Under the pieces are notes generated by a model. It saw only the letters and a list, made by a program, of their open reading frames with translations. It did no database searches and was not told the DNA's origin. This document shows, piece by piece, positions 38,601-46,952 of a stretch of DNA of 64,000 nt. Every line of letters starts with the position of its first letter. Positions within the stretch are counted from its first letter, which is position 1. The position numbers and the translations under genes were made by a program. Source of the stretch: Sphingopyxis sp. FD7 (GTDB taxonomy: Bacteria; Pseudomonadota; Alphaproteobacteria; Sphingomonadales; Sphingomonadaceae); NCBI RefSeq assembly GCF_003609835.1, contig NZ_AP017898.1, positions 434,001-498,000 on the forward strand, in the 5' to 3' direction.

Positions 38601-40232
38601 GCGTTCGCGCAGACTGTCGATCGGCGGGTTGGTGACCTGGCTGAAGTTCTGGCGAAAAAATTGCGCGACGTGGCGCGGCTTGTCCGAAATCACGGCGAGC
38701 GGCGTGTCGTCACCCATCGACCCGACGGCTTCCTTCGCATCCTCGACCATCGGCGCGAGGATCAGCTCCATATCCTCCATGGTCAGCCCCGCGGCGACCT
38801 GCCGACGGAGCAGCTCGCTGCGGTCCCATGCCGACAGGCTGGCCCGGCCGCCCCTGGGCAGGTCGGCCATTGTGCGGAATCCCTTGACGCGCGCGGCATA
38901 GTCGGCGGCGCCCGCGATCCTGTCCTTGATCGCGCGGTCTTCGTAAAGCGTGCCCTTGTCGAGATCGACGGCGATCATCTGCCCCGGACCGAGGCGGCCC
39001 TTCTTGCGCACGCTCGCTTCGGGCAGCAGCACCATGCCGCTTTCTGACCCGACGACGAGCAGATTGTCGGCGGTCAGCGTGTAGCGCAGCGGGCGGAGCG
39101 CATTGCGGTCCATTCCCGCGACCGCCCAGCGGCCGTCGGTCATCGCGAGCGCGGCCGGGCCGTCCCACGGCTCCATCACGCTGGCGAGATAGGCGTACAT
39201 CGCCTTGTGTGCCTCGGGCACGTCGGGATCGCTCGCCCAGGCTTCGGGCACCAGGATCAGCTTGGCGGTCGGCGCATCGCGACCCGCGCGGCACAAGGTT
39301 TCAAACACCGCGTCGAGCGCGGCGGTATCGCTCGCGCCCGCCGGGATCACCGGCTTGATGTCCTCCGAATGCTCGCCGAACGCGAGGCTCGCCATCTTGA
39401 TCTCGTGGCTCTTCATCCAGTTCTTGTTGCCGCGGATCGTGTTGATCTCGCCATTGTGCGCGAGCGTGCGGAACGGCTGCGCGAGCCACCATTGCGGAAA
39501 GGTGTTGGTCGAATAGCGCTGGTGGAAGATCGCGACGCGGCTCTCGAACAGCTTGTTCGTGAGATCAGGGTAGAAATCGGCCAGACTCTCGGCGAGGAAC
39601 AGCCCCTTGTAGATGATCGAGCGCGCCGACAGGCTGCAGATATAGAAATCGGCGATCTGCGCCGCGATCACCTTTTTCTCGATGCGGCGGCGGACGAGGT
39701 AGAGCTGCTTTTCGAACTCGTCGATCGACTGCTCTTCGGGCAGCGGCCCCGCGATCATGATCTGCTCGATTTCGGGGCGCGTGCGCTGCGCCTTGTCGCC
39801 GATCACCGACACGTCGACGGGCACCTGCCGCCAGCCATAGATGGTGAAGCCTGCGTCGATGATTTCCGCCTCGACGATCGTGCGGCATTCCTCCTGCGCT
39901 CCAAGGTCGGTGCGCGGCAGGAAGATCATGCCGACGGCGAGGCGGTTCGGCAGCACCTTGTGCCCCGACGCCGCGATCGCATCGTCGAAAAAGCGTTCGG
40001 GCAGGTCGACGTGGATTCCCGCCCCGTCCCCCGTCATGCCGTCGGCGTCGACCGCGCCGCGGTGCCACACGGCGCGCAAGGCCTCGATCGCCGCCTCGAC
40101 CACGCGCCGCGACGGCTTGCCGTCGGTCGCCGCGACCATGCCGACGCCGCAGGCGTCGGATTCGAGGTCGGGGCGATACATGCCTTCGGCCGCGAGGCGC
40201 GCATGTTCGGGGGTGGGGTAGTGGGTCATCAT
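35700..40232 (-). CDS. gltB: Glutamate synthase (NADPH) large subunit
   Basis: A 1,510-residue enzyme making glutamate from glutamine and 2-oxoglutarate. A short propeptide precedes the catalytic Cys in SDACGVGMVA, the class II amidotransferase nucleophile. The central domain, the FMN-binding synthase domain (GEGGEASERYRPYANGD, LVAGNTGGTGASPQTS) and a [3Fe-4S] cluster with Cys in CIMVRQCHSNTCPVG follow. The C-terminal GXGXG beta-helix domain closes it. The start is 40,232 or 40,229 (two adjacent ATGs). It is the third gene of an operon with gltD and a DUF2059 gene. Confidence 0.97.
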   Translation of the reverse strand: MMTHYPTPEHARLAAEGMYRPDLESDACGVGMVAATDGKPSRRVVEAAIEALRAVWHRGAVDADGMTGDGAGIHVDLPERFFDDAIAASGHKVLPNRLAVGMIFLPRTDLGAQEECRTIVEAEIIDAGFTIYGWRQVPVDVSVIGDKAQRTRPEIEQIMIAGPLPEEQSIDEFEKQLYLVRRRIEKKVIAAQIADFYICSLSARSIIYKGLFLAESLADFYPDLTNKLFESRVAIFHQRYSTNTFPQWWLAQPFRTLAHNGEINTIRGNKNWMKSHEIKMASLAFGEHSEDIKPVIPAGASDTAALDAVFETLCRAGRDAPTAKLILVPEAWASDPDVPEAHKAMYAYLASVMEPWDGPAALAMTDGRWAVAGMDRNALRPLRYTLTADNLLVVGSESGMVLLPEASVRKKGRLGPGQMIAVDLDKGTLYEDRAIKDRIAGAADYAARVKGFRTMADLPRGGRASLSAWDRSELLRRQVAAGLTMEDMELILAPMVEDAKEAVGSMGDDTPLAVISDKPRHVAQFFRQNFSQVTNPPIDSLRERHVMSLKTRFANLANILDEKGQSDHVLVIDSPVLVGDDWDRLRAYFGDAVADIDCTFPVGGDASTLRDAIARVRREAEDAVRAGRSELFLTDQNISENRVGMAMVLAAAAVHTHLVRKGLRSYASINVRSAEVLDTHAFAVLIGVGATTVHAYLAEATIADRHARGLFGSELTLDDCRQRFRKAIDDGLLKILAKMGIAVISSYRGGYNFEAVGLSRALVNDLFPGMPAKISGEGYQSLFINATEKHEAAFDGRVTTLPIGGFYRQRAGGEAHAYSAQLMHLLQTAVATDSYSTYLQFSRGVADLPPIYLRDLMEFNYPAQGVPLDSVEAITEIRKRFVTPGMSLGALSPEAHETLAIAMNRIGAKAVSGEGGEASERYRPYANGDNANSNIKQIASGRFGVTAEYLGACDEIEIKVAQGAKPGEGGQLPGFKVTEFIARLRHATPGVTLISPPPHHDIYSIEDLAQLIYDLKQINPKARVCVKLVSSAGIGTVAAGVAKAHADVILVAGNTGGTGASPQTSVKYAGTPWEMGLSEVNQVLTLNGLRHRIRLRTDGGLKTGRDIVIAAILGAEEFGIGTLSLVAMGCIMVRQCHSNTCPVGVCTQDEKLRQKFTGSPEKVINLMTFIAEEVREILAKLGCRSLDEVIGRTELLRQVSRGAEHLDDLDLNPILAKVDAPDEQRRSQGPNFRNPVPDSLDAQILNDAKPLFERGERMQLTYNVRNTHRAVGTRLSAEVTAKFGMKGLADDHVQVRLRGTAGQSLGAFLCQGITLEVFGDANDYVGKGLSGGRIIVRPTVSSPLVSQHNSIVGNTVLYGATAGTLLAAGQAGERFAVRNSGADVVVEGCGANGCEYMTGGTAVILGPVGSNFGAGMTGGMAFVLDTDGQFERRANGESIVWQRLASSHWEGVLKTLVEDHASATGSKWSAEILADWDRWRTRFWQICPREMLSRLAHPLSEEAVEVVAAE

Positions 40233-40294
40233 CTTCGTCCTGACGGTCTTTTTCCAACTCGCCATCGCGGCCTTCGCCGGGATGGCGGATGGCG

Positions 40295-41416
40295 TTAATC
40301 TGACGGGTTCCGGCCGAGCCGTTCGCGCGCCTTTTCGACAGCCGCGGCTTCGGCCTCGAGATAGGCGGCCTCGAGTTCCTCGACGCGCTGCCGGTCGGCC
40401 TCCGACCAGTTGCTGCGATCATATTCGCTGTTCTCGACCGCCATCGCGGCGGCGTCCGCGGCATCGGCCGCCGCATCGACCGCATGATCGTCGGAATCCG
40501 CGGTATCGGTCGCGTCCATGGTGTCGGCGTTCCACATGTCGCGCTGTTCCTTGAGCGCGCTCACATCGACCTTCATCAGCCTGGCGAGCTTCGCCAGCTC
40601 CTCGTCGCCCAAATCGGCCAGCTGCTTTTCCTTGGGCAGCTCCTTCAAATCCTTCTCGATCGCCGGCGCGCGGTCGATGAATTTGGTGATCAGCGGCGGC
40701 ACCGCCTTGACCACCGCCACCATCACTTCGGGGTCGGCCTGCAGCGCCATCCATTCGCTGGCATAGAGTTGACCCGTGGGGGTCGCGAGGAAGGCGTTGA
40801 CATCGGCAAGCTGCGCGCCAGTGAAGCGGCGCGCATAGGCCTTGGCCAGGCCCGCGCGCATCGGCGGTTCCATGTCGGCGAGCGCCTCGCGGATCAACGG
40901 CATCACCACGCGCGTGATCTGCTCTTCGCGCTCCTTGCGATGCGGGTCGAACAGGTCGGCGATCTGTCCCTTGGTGGCATCGTCGAGCGCGGCAATCTTG
41001 TCGCTTTCGACGCCGGTCTTGATCGACAGCATCAGGTCCGACTGGCCGCTGAACTCGCCCATCAGCGTGCGGAACATCCGGCCATACAGATTGTCGAGCA
41101 TCTTTTCGATGCTCCCGGCCGGGATCAGCGCGGCCGTCGTCTGCTCGGCAATCGCCAGCCGCGCGGGGTCGATCGGCGGCAGGCTCTTGGTATCGAACAT
41201 TTTTTCGACGAGGGCGATCACCTCGTCCATTTCCTTCTGCATCTTGGCCTTGGCTTCGGCGGCCGCAGCCTCGCTGTCGAACGGCGTCGCCTCTTCGTCG
41301 TCTGCTGGCGTGGCGACGACCTCCGCCAGCGGCGCTTCGGTCGGCGCGGCAAGGACGGCGGCGGGCGCAAGCGCCGCGGCGCCGGCGAGCAGCATATAAT
41401 TCCAGGTCGACATCAT
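40295..41416 (-). CDS. DUF2059-domain exported protein within the glt operon
   Basis: A 373-residue protein with an N-terminal signal peptide (MLLAGAAALAPAAVLAAP). The middle region contains a DUF2059-like helical domain (AYARRFTGAQLADVNAFLATPTG near residues 210-230, followed by QLYASEWMALQ). The C-terminus is a long charged, probably coiled-coil tail rich in Ala, Glu and Asp. Its function is unknown. The start at 41,416 follows GGAAGG. It is only 20 nt downstream of gltD and 62 nt before gltB, so it is almost certainly co-transcribed with glutamate synthase. Confidence 0.82.
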   Translation of the reverse strand: MMSTWNYMLLAGAAALAPAAVLAAPTEAPLAEVVATPADDEEATPFDSEAAAAEAKAKMQKEMDEVIALVEKMFDTKSLPPIDPARLAIAEQTTAALIPAGSIEKMLDNLYGRMFRTLMGEFSGQSDLMLSIKTGVESDKIAALDDATKGQIADLFDPHRKEREEQITRVVMPLIREALADMEPPMRAGLAKAYARRFTGAQLADVNAFLATPTGQLYASEWMALQADPEVMVAVVKAVPPLITKFIDRAPAIEKDLKELPKEKQLADLGDEELAKLARLMKVDVSALKEQRDMWNADTMDATDTADSDDHAVDAAADAADAAAMAVENSEYDRSNWSEADRQRVEELEAAYLEAEAAAVEKARERLGRNPSD

Positions 41417-41436
41417 GAACTTCCTTCCCCTGTTGG

Positions 41437-42879
41437 TCATGCCGCCTTCTTTTCGCTATTCGCTTTCGCCTTCAACCATTTTGCCATCTGTTCGCTGACG
41501 TCGCGGCCGTCGCGGATGCCCCAGACGACCAGGCTTGCGCCGCGCACGATGTCGCCCGCGGCGAACACGCCGGGCAGGCTGGTCATCATCGTCTGATGAT
41601 CGACGCGCAGCGTGCCCCAGCGCGTGACCGAAAGGTCGGGCGCGCCGAACAGGTGCGGCAGCTCCTCCGGATCGAAGCCCAGCGCCTTGATCACCATGTC
41701 GGCGGGCACGTCGAACCTGCGGCCCGGATCGGCCTCAGGGCTTCGGCGACCGCTCGCGTCGGGCGCGCCGAGGCGCATTCCCGCGACCGCGACCTCCTTG
41801 ACATGCGTGTCGGCGGTGAAGCTTTCGGGGGCCGACAGCCAGACGAACTCGACGCCCTCCTCCTCGGCGTTGGCGACCTCGCGCTGCGACCCCGGCATAT
41901 TGTCGCGGTCGCGGCGATAGAGGCATTTCACCGACTTCGCGCCCTGCCGCACCGCGGTGCGCACACAATCCATCGCGGTGTCGCCGCCGCCGATCACGAC
42001 GACATGCTTGCCCTTTGCGTCGAGGCGGCCGTCGTCGAAGGCGGGCACCGCGTCGCCAAAACCCTTGCGGTTGGACGCCACCAGATAATCGAGCGCGGCG
42101 ATCACGCCCGCGGCTTCGTTGCCGGGCACGTTGATCTCGCGCGCCTTGTATACGCCCGTCGCGACCAGGATCGCGTCATGCCTCTGCCGCAACTCGTCGA
42201 GCGTCGCGTCCCTGCCCACGTCGAAGCCGAGGTGGAAATGGATGCCGCCTTCGACCAGCCGGTCGATGCGGCGCATCACGACGTCCTTCTCCAGCTTGAA
42301 GCCGGGTATGCCATAGGTGAGGAGGCCGCCCGCGCGGTCGTGGCGGTCATAGACATGCACCTCATGCCCCGCGGCGCGCAGATATTCGGCGGCGGTCAGC
42401 CCCGCAGGCCCCGCGCCGATGACGCCGACCGACTGGCCGGTCGCGGCGGCGACGTGCAGCGGCTCGACCCAGCCTTCGGCCCAGGCCGTGTCGGTGATAT
42501 ATTTTTCGACGCTGCCGATCGTCACCGCGCCGTGGCCCGAAAACTCGATCACGCAATTGCCTTCGCACAGGCGATCCTGCGGGCAGATGCGCCCGCAGAT
42601 TTCGGGCATCGTCGAGGTCGCGTTGCTCAGTTCATAGGCCTCGCGCAGCCGGCCTTCGGCGGTCAGGCGCAGCCAGTCGGGGATATGGTTGTGCAGCGGG
42701 CAATGCACCGCGCAGTAAGGCACGCCGCACTGCGAACAGCGCGCCGCCTGCGCGTCGGCTTGCGGAGCCGAATAGCGTTCGGCGATCTCGCGAAAGTCGC
42801 GCGCGCGCTCCTCGGGCGAGCGCTTGTCCGGGTAGGATTGTTCACGCCCCACAAATTGGAGCATGCGTTCGGAAGCCAT
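41437..42879 (-). CDS. gltD: Glutamate synthase (NADPH) small subunit
   Basis: A 480-residue flavoprotein that takes electrons from NADPH and passes them through Fe-S clusters to GltB. N-terminal Cys clusters (ARCSQCGVPYCAVHCPLHNH and CGRICPQDRLCEGNC) bind [4Fe-4S] centres. The FAD-binding GVIGAGPAGLTAAEYLRAAG is near residue 149 and the NADPH-binding VVIGGGDTAMDCVRTAVRQG near 288. The start at 42,879 follows AAGGGG. It leads an operon with the DUF2059 gene and gltB. The 158-nt AT-richer gap upstream should hold the promoter. Confidence 0.96.
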   Translation of the reverse strand: MASERMLQFVGREQSYPDKRSPEERARDFREIAERYSAPQADAQAARCSQCGVPYCAVHCPLHNHIPDWLRLTAEGRLREAYELSNATSTMPEICGRICPQDRLCEGNCVIEFSGHGAVTIGSVEKYITDTAWAEGWVEPLHVAAATGQSVGVIGAGPAGLTAAEYLRAAGHEVHVYDRHDRAGGLLTYGIPGFKLEKDVVMRRIDRLVEGGIHFHLGFDVGRDATLDELRQRHDAILVATGVYKAREINVPGNEAAGVIAALDYLVASNRKGFGDAVPAFDDGRLDAKGKHVVVIGGGDTAMDCVRTAVRQGAKSVKCLYRRDRDNMPGSQREVANAEEEGVEFVWLSAPESFTADTHVKEVAVAGMRLGAPDASGRRSPEADPGRRFDVPADMVIKALGFDPEELPHLFGAPDLSVTRWGTLRVDHQTMMTSLPGVFAAGDIVRGASLVVWGIRDGRDVSEQMAKWLKAKANSEKKAA

Positions 42880-43037
42880 GCAATATCCCCTTCGTTGCGC
42901 GGGGATTTGCACGGGCGAAAGGCTGCTGTCACGGCCGAATCGCCAGTTAGGACAGAATTACTAACCTAAAATTGATGCTGATTTTCACGTTTTTCTGTCC
43001 GCGCAATAATCTTTCGCAATTTAGTATCTTTTCGGAC

Positions 43038-43838
43038 CTATTTCAGCGCAAGCCATAGCAGCGCGCCCGCGCCGATGACGATCCGATACCAGGCGAAAGG
43101 GGCAAATCCGAACCGCCCGACGATCGCCACGAACGCCTTCACCACGACCAGTGCGACGAGAAAGGCGACGAACAGCCCGATCGCGATCGCGTTCACATCG
43201 TCGACGGTCAGGATCGCGCGATCCTTCCACAGCGAATAGGCGGTCGCGCCCATCATCGTCGGCACCGCGAGAAAGAAGCTGAACTCGGCCGCCGTCTTGC
43301 GCTCAACCCCCATCAGCAACGCGCCCATGATCGTCGCGCCCGAGCGGCTGACGCCGGGAATCATCGCGATGCACTGCACTGCGCCAATGGCGATCGCGGT
43401 GCGCAGCGGCATCGCCTCGACGCTTTCGACCTTGACCAGCTTGACCATGCGTTCGATCGCCAGGATCGCGACGCCGCCGACGAGAAGCGCGACCGCGACC
43501 GTCGCGGGCGATTCGAGCAGCGCGCGGATGCCTTCATAGGCGACAGCGCCGACGAGCATCGCAGGCAGGAAGCCGATCAATATATTGCGCGTGAACGCGA
43601 CCGCCGACGGCTCGCCGCGCAGCAGCCCCGTGCCGACCGTCCAGAAGCGCGCGCGATAGGCGACGAGCACCGCGAGGATCGCGCCGAGCTGAATCGCGAT
43701 CTTGAACGCCGCCGACCCTTCGCCAGTGAACCCCAGCAATTCGCTCGCCAGGATCAGGTGCCCCGTCGAGGAAACGGGAAGGAACTCGGTCAGCCCCTCG
43801 ATGATGCCGAGCAGGATGACGGTAAGGAGGTCGTGCAT
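43038..43838 (-). CDS. uppP: Undecaprenyl-diphosphatase UppP/BacA
   Basis: A 266-residue inner-membrane phosphatase that recycles undecaprenyl diphosphate for peptidoglycan and other glycans; overproduction gives bacitracin resistance in relatives. The two signature blocks are IIEGLTEFLPVSSTGHLIL near residues 11-29 and MIPGVSRSGATIMGA near 163-177, containing the catalytic Glu, Ser and Arg residues. About seven or eight hydrophobic helices are visible. The start at 43,838 follows GGAGG and matches the family; the longer ATG at 43,865 is less likely. Confidence 0.95.
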   Translation of the reverse strand: MHDLLTVILLGIIEGLTEFLPVSSTGHLILASELLGFTGEGSAAFKIAIQLGAILAVLVAYRARFWTVGTGLLRGEPSAVAFTRNILIGFLPAMLVGAVAYEGIRALLESPATVAVALLVGGVAILAIERMVKLVKVESVEAMPLRTAIAIGAVQCIAMIPGVSRSGATIMGALLMGVERKTAAEFSFFLAVPTMMGATAYSLWKDRAILTVDDVNAIAIGLFVAFLVALVVVKAFVAIVGRFGFAPFAWYRIVIGAGALLWLALK

Positions 43839-43896
43839 GAAATGTCCTGGGGAATGCCCCGGCAATCACATTGCGATCACCGGCGCTGAAGAGCCG

Positions 43897-44835
43897 TCAG
43901 GCCGTGGTTTCGACCGCGAACCGGCCGTGGCGGCGATATTGCACCAGCCAGCCGTCGGCGACCGATGCGAGGGCGGTGGGCGTGATGCCAAGCTCGGCGA
44001 GGCCCGCCGCGCCGTCCGCCACGACATTGTCATGCTGGAGCATCAGCCATTGATCGGATGTGATCGGCGCGCCCGGTAGCCATCCGAAGCCGTTCGCGAG
44101 CGCCGAGGCCAGACCATCGGGCACATCGACGAACAACGGCGAGCGCCGCGTCGCATCGGCGATCCAGCGTAGCAGTTCGCGCATCGTCAGCACCTGCGGT
44201 CCGCCGAGCTCGAACAGCTTGTCGGTGGCCGTGCCGGCGAGCGCGGCGACGACCGCGTCGGCGACGTCGCCGACATAGACCGGCTGGAACTTCGCTTGCG
44301 GTGCGATCACCGGCATGATCGGCGTGACGCGCATCATCCCGGCAAAGCGGTTGATGAAATGGTCTTCGCGGCCAAAGATGATCGAGGGGCGCAGGATGGC
44401 CGCCTCGGCAAAGGCTGCGCGCACTGCGGCCTCGCCGTCGCCTTTGCTGCGGCCATAGGCGGAGGCGCTTTCGCGATCGGCGCCGATCGCCGAAACATGG
44501 ACCAGCGCGCCCGCGCCCGCCGCCTTTGCCGCCGTGGCGACATGGCCCGCGCCATCGGCCTGCACCGCGCGCATATCGTCGAACGCGCCGACGAGGTTGA
44601 TCACCGCGTCGCTGCCCTGCACCGCGCGCGCCACGCTCGCCGCGTCGCGGACGTCGGCGGCGACGAACTGTGTCTGGCCCAGCCCGCCCAGCGGCTTCAG
44701 GAAGGTCGCCGCGCGCGGGTCGCGCTGGGCGACGCGGACGCGTGCGCCGCGCGTCAGCAGCCGCTGCACGACATAGCGGCCGAGGAAACCGCCGCCGCCC
44801 AGCACCGTGATCAATTGCCCGTCGAAAGTCTGCAT
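43897..44835 (-). CDS. NAD(P)-binding protein, complex I NDUFA9-like
   Basis: A 312-residue atypical short-chain dehydrogenase. The N-terminal Rossmann motif ITVLGGGGFLGRYVVQRLL is near residues 9-27, with VINLVGAFDD near 80 and a YxxxK-like AYGRSKGDGE near 125. This pattern is that of the NDUFA9-like proteins common in alphaproteobacteria, proposed to associate with complex I or act on quinone-related substrates. The start at 44,835 gives MQTFDGQLITVLGGGG. It is convergent with nothing and divergent from tRNA-Leu. Confidence 0.87.
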   Translation of the reverse strand: MQTFDGQLITVLGGGGFLGRYVVQRLLTRGARVRVAQRDPRAATFLKPLGGLGQTQFVAADVRDAASVARAVQGSDAVINLVGAFDDMRAVQADGAGHVATAAKAAGAGALVHVSAIGADRESASAYGRSKGDGEAAVRAAFAEAAILRPSIIFGREDHFINRFAGMMRVTPIMPVIAPQAKFQPVYVGDVADAVVAALAGTATDKLFELGGPQVLTMRELLRWIADATRRSPLFVDVPDGLASALANGFGWLPGAPITSDQWLMLQHDNVVADGAAGLAELGITPTALASVADGWLVQYRRHGRFAVETTA

Positions 44836-45036
44836 GGGTCCGCCTGTATCGATTCTCTTGAAGGGGCGCACGCGGGCGCCGAACGGCTTTCCCATGCCGC
44901 GAAGCGGCGGGGCGGGCAAGGGAGAAGGCGGCTTTGCAGCGCAAATCGGGCCGCTTTGCGATAAAAAGCACGGCCGCGGCGGGAGCGCGGTTGACAAGCC
45001 GATGGCCGCCCCGCTAAGCGCCCGCTCCTACCCCGT

Positions 45037-45123
45037 GCCCAGATGGCGGAATTGGTAGACGCACCAGCTTCAGGTGCTGGCGATCGCAAGGTCGTGGAGG
45101 TTCGAGTCCTCTTCTGGGCACCA
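45037..45123 (+). tRNA. tRNA-Leu (anticodon CAG), probable integration site
   Basis: An 87-nt class II tRNA. The acceptor stem GCCCAGA pairs with TCTGGGC, followed by A and encoded CCA. The anticodon stem CCAGC/GCTGG encloses loop TTCAGGT with anticodon CAG at 45,071-45,073. There is a long variable arm, and the T arm contains GGTTCGAGTCC. A P4-type integrase begins 174 nt downstream in the same orientation, the usual layout when an element has integrated at the tRNA 3' end. Confidence 0.97.
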
Positions 45124-45225
45124 TCTGTTCTCCTCGGAATGTCCGAGGACGTCCAGTAAGCGGCTGGTTTTTCACCGCTTTTTCGATGAGACTCGCTGAG
45201 TGGAATCCAGGCTGATCCAGCCGGA

Positions 45226-45297
45226 ACCATCAGCGTACCATCAGCTTTGATGGTGTTTTTGATGGTTTCGGTCAGCCTATCGAAGGTGAAACCATCA
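45226..45297. repeat. Five ACCATCA/TGATGGT heptamers upstream of the integrase
   Basis: ACCATCA occurs at 45,226-45,232, 45,237-45,243 and 45,291-45,297, and its complement TGATGGT at 45,248-45,254 and 45,260-45,266. The first four are spaced about 11 bp apart, one helical turn, and the last one overlaps the integrase ATG. They may be arm-type integrase or excisionase sites, or an operator for int. Confidence 0.75.
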
Positions 45298-46532
45298 TGT
45301 CGCTTACCCACATCCAGATTTCAAACGCTAAACCCAAGGAAAAAGCCTATAAATTGGCTGACGCCGACGCCCTGTACCTTGTGGTCAGGCCGAGCGGCGC
45401 AAAAGTCTGGCGAATGAACTATCGCTATCTCGATCGGCAAAAGACGCTCTATTTCGGGTCGTGGCCCGATGTCGGCATCGCGTCCGCTCGCGAATTGCGT
45501 GACGAGGCACGCAAGAAGCTCATCGCCGGGCTTGATCCCGCGGCGGAGAAGAAGGTCGCGCGGATCACCCAGAAGATCGCGCAGGACAACACGTTCAAGG
45601 CCATCGCCGAGGAATGGCTGGTGAAAATCGAACGAGAAGAGCGCGCGCCAGTCACGCTTCGGAAGGTACGATGGCTCCTCGACATCGCCGAACCGATGAT
45701 CGGCAGTCGCCCGATATCGAAACTCACCGCGCAGGAAATCCTGGCCGTTCTCCGTAAAGTCGAGGCGAACGGCCGATATGAAAGCGCGCGGCGCATGCGG
45801 AGCGTGATTAGCCGAGTGTTCCGCTACGCCATTGCGACCGCCAGAGCCGACCGCGATCTCGCGGCCGATCTCCGCGGTGCGCTGATCACTCCGAAGGTGA
45901 AGCACCACGCCGCCATCACGGCCCCGAAGGACGTCGGCGCGCTGCTCCGCGCTATCGATGGTTACACTGGCCACGAACTCACCGCGGTCGCGCTTCGATT
46001 GACGCCGCACCTTTTCGTCAGACCGGGCGAACTGCGCCAGGCAGAATGGGCGGAGATTGATTACGATGATGCCGTCTGGTCGATCCCAGCCGAGAAGATG
46101 AAAATGCGCCGCTCGCTCTGCGTCCCCCTGTCACGGCAAGTTCTTGCGATGCTTGAAGAGCTCCGCGCCCTTACCGGCCATGGGAAATATCTCTTCCCGT
46201 CCTTTCGGACGCCCCGCCGTTGCATGTCGGAGAATACTGTCAGCGCCGCGCTTCGGCGGCTGGGCTACAGCCGTGAAGAGATGACGGCTCATGGATTCCG
46301 CGCGACGGCCGCCACTCTCCTCAACCAGATGGGAATGTGGCACCCGGATGCGATCGAAAGGCAACTGGCACATCTAGATGCCAATGCGACGCGCCGGGTC
46401 TACACCCGGGGCGAATATTGGGATGAACGTGTTCGCATGATGCAGCATTGGTCCGACTATCTCGACGAACTGCGCGATGGTGCGCAAATTCTCCGCCCTG
46501 CCTTCGGCAAAAGTGCAACCTCGACCGCCTAG
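45297..46532 (+). CDS. Tyrosine-type site-specific integrase, P4 family
   Basis: A 411-residue integrase. The N-terminal DUF4102 arm-binding domain (about residues 1-90) has ALYLVVRPSGAKVWRMNYR. A core-binding domain follows. The catalytic domain (about 205-385) has Arg in LFVRPGELRQAEW, the HxxR box in HGFRATAATLLNQMG, a second His in LAHLDANATRRVY and the nucleophile Tyr in VYTRGEYW. Such enzymes integrate elements at tRNA 3' ends, consistent with tRNA-Leu just upstream. Its last codons overlap the convergent AlpA-like gene by 4 nt. Confidence 0.95.
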   Translation: MSLTHIQISNAKPKEKAYKLADADALYLVVRPSGAKVWRMNYRYLDRQKTLYFGSWPDVGIASARELRDEARKKLIAGLDPAAEKKVARITQKIAQDNTFKAIAEEWLVKIEREERAPVTLRKVRWLLDIAEPMIGSRPISKLTAQEILAVLRKVEANGRYESARRMRSVISRVFRYAIATARADRDLAADLRGALITPKVKHHAAITAPKDVGALLRAIDGYTGHELTAVALRLTPHLFVRPGELRQAEWAEIDYDDAVWSIPAEKMKMRRSLCVPLSRQVLAMLEELRALTGHGKYLFPSFRTPRRCMSENTVSAALRRLGYSREEMTAHGFRATAATLLNQMGMWHPDAIERQLAHLDANATRRVYTRGEYWDERVRMMQHWSDYLDELRDGAQILRPAFGKSATSTA

Positions 46533-46729
46533 CGGCCGATCAGGGCCTTGAGACTCGTATAAAGAACCAACGTGGACCGGCCGACTTTGACGACCTCAAG
46601 GTCGCCGGACACGATCAACTCGTAAATTCTCGACCGGCTGAGCCCTGTCAGCTCGACTGCGGTCGGAATTCGCACGGTCAATGGCTCCATGAAGACGATT
46701 TCGGACCGTGACAAATCGAGATCCTGCAT
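46529..46729 (-). CDS. AlpA/excisionase-like helix-turn-helix protein
   Basis: A 66-residue DNA-binding protein. VRIPTAVELTGLSRSRIYEL near residues 19-38 forms a MerR-type helix-turn-helix, followed by the wing DLEVVKVGRSTLVLYTSLKALI. This is the layout of AlpA-like activators and excisionases found beside P4-family integrases. The 46,729 start has AAGGA upstream; an inner ATG at 46,690 would give 53 residues. It converges on the integrase gene with a 4-nt overlap. Confidence 0.82.
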   Translation of the reverse strand: MQDLDLSRSEIVFMEPLTVRIPTAVELTGLSRSRIYELIVSGDLEVVKVGRSTLVLYTSLKALIGR

Positions 46730-46952
46730 TTTCCTTGTCCTCGGGATGGATCAATGTCGCGAGCGCGGCTCCAACGCAGCATTCGCCATCGCAAGCGTGC
46801 CGGTTGCTACGCCACCTCACAATAATCAGGGCAGGATCGTGCCGTTGAGCGGTATCGCCGCGCCGCGTGACTTCGTCACCAGGTGGCCGCGAAAAGCACG
46901 ACAGGAGAGAGGAGGAGCTTGAGCGAAGTCTGATCTGATCGCGAGAATTCCA

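Noticed and set aside
36357-39047. A long open frame antisense to gltB (about 900 codons)
   Set aside because: gltB on the opposite strand has all catalytic motifs. This frame has no recognisable domain.
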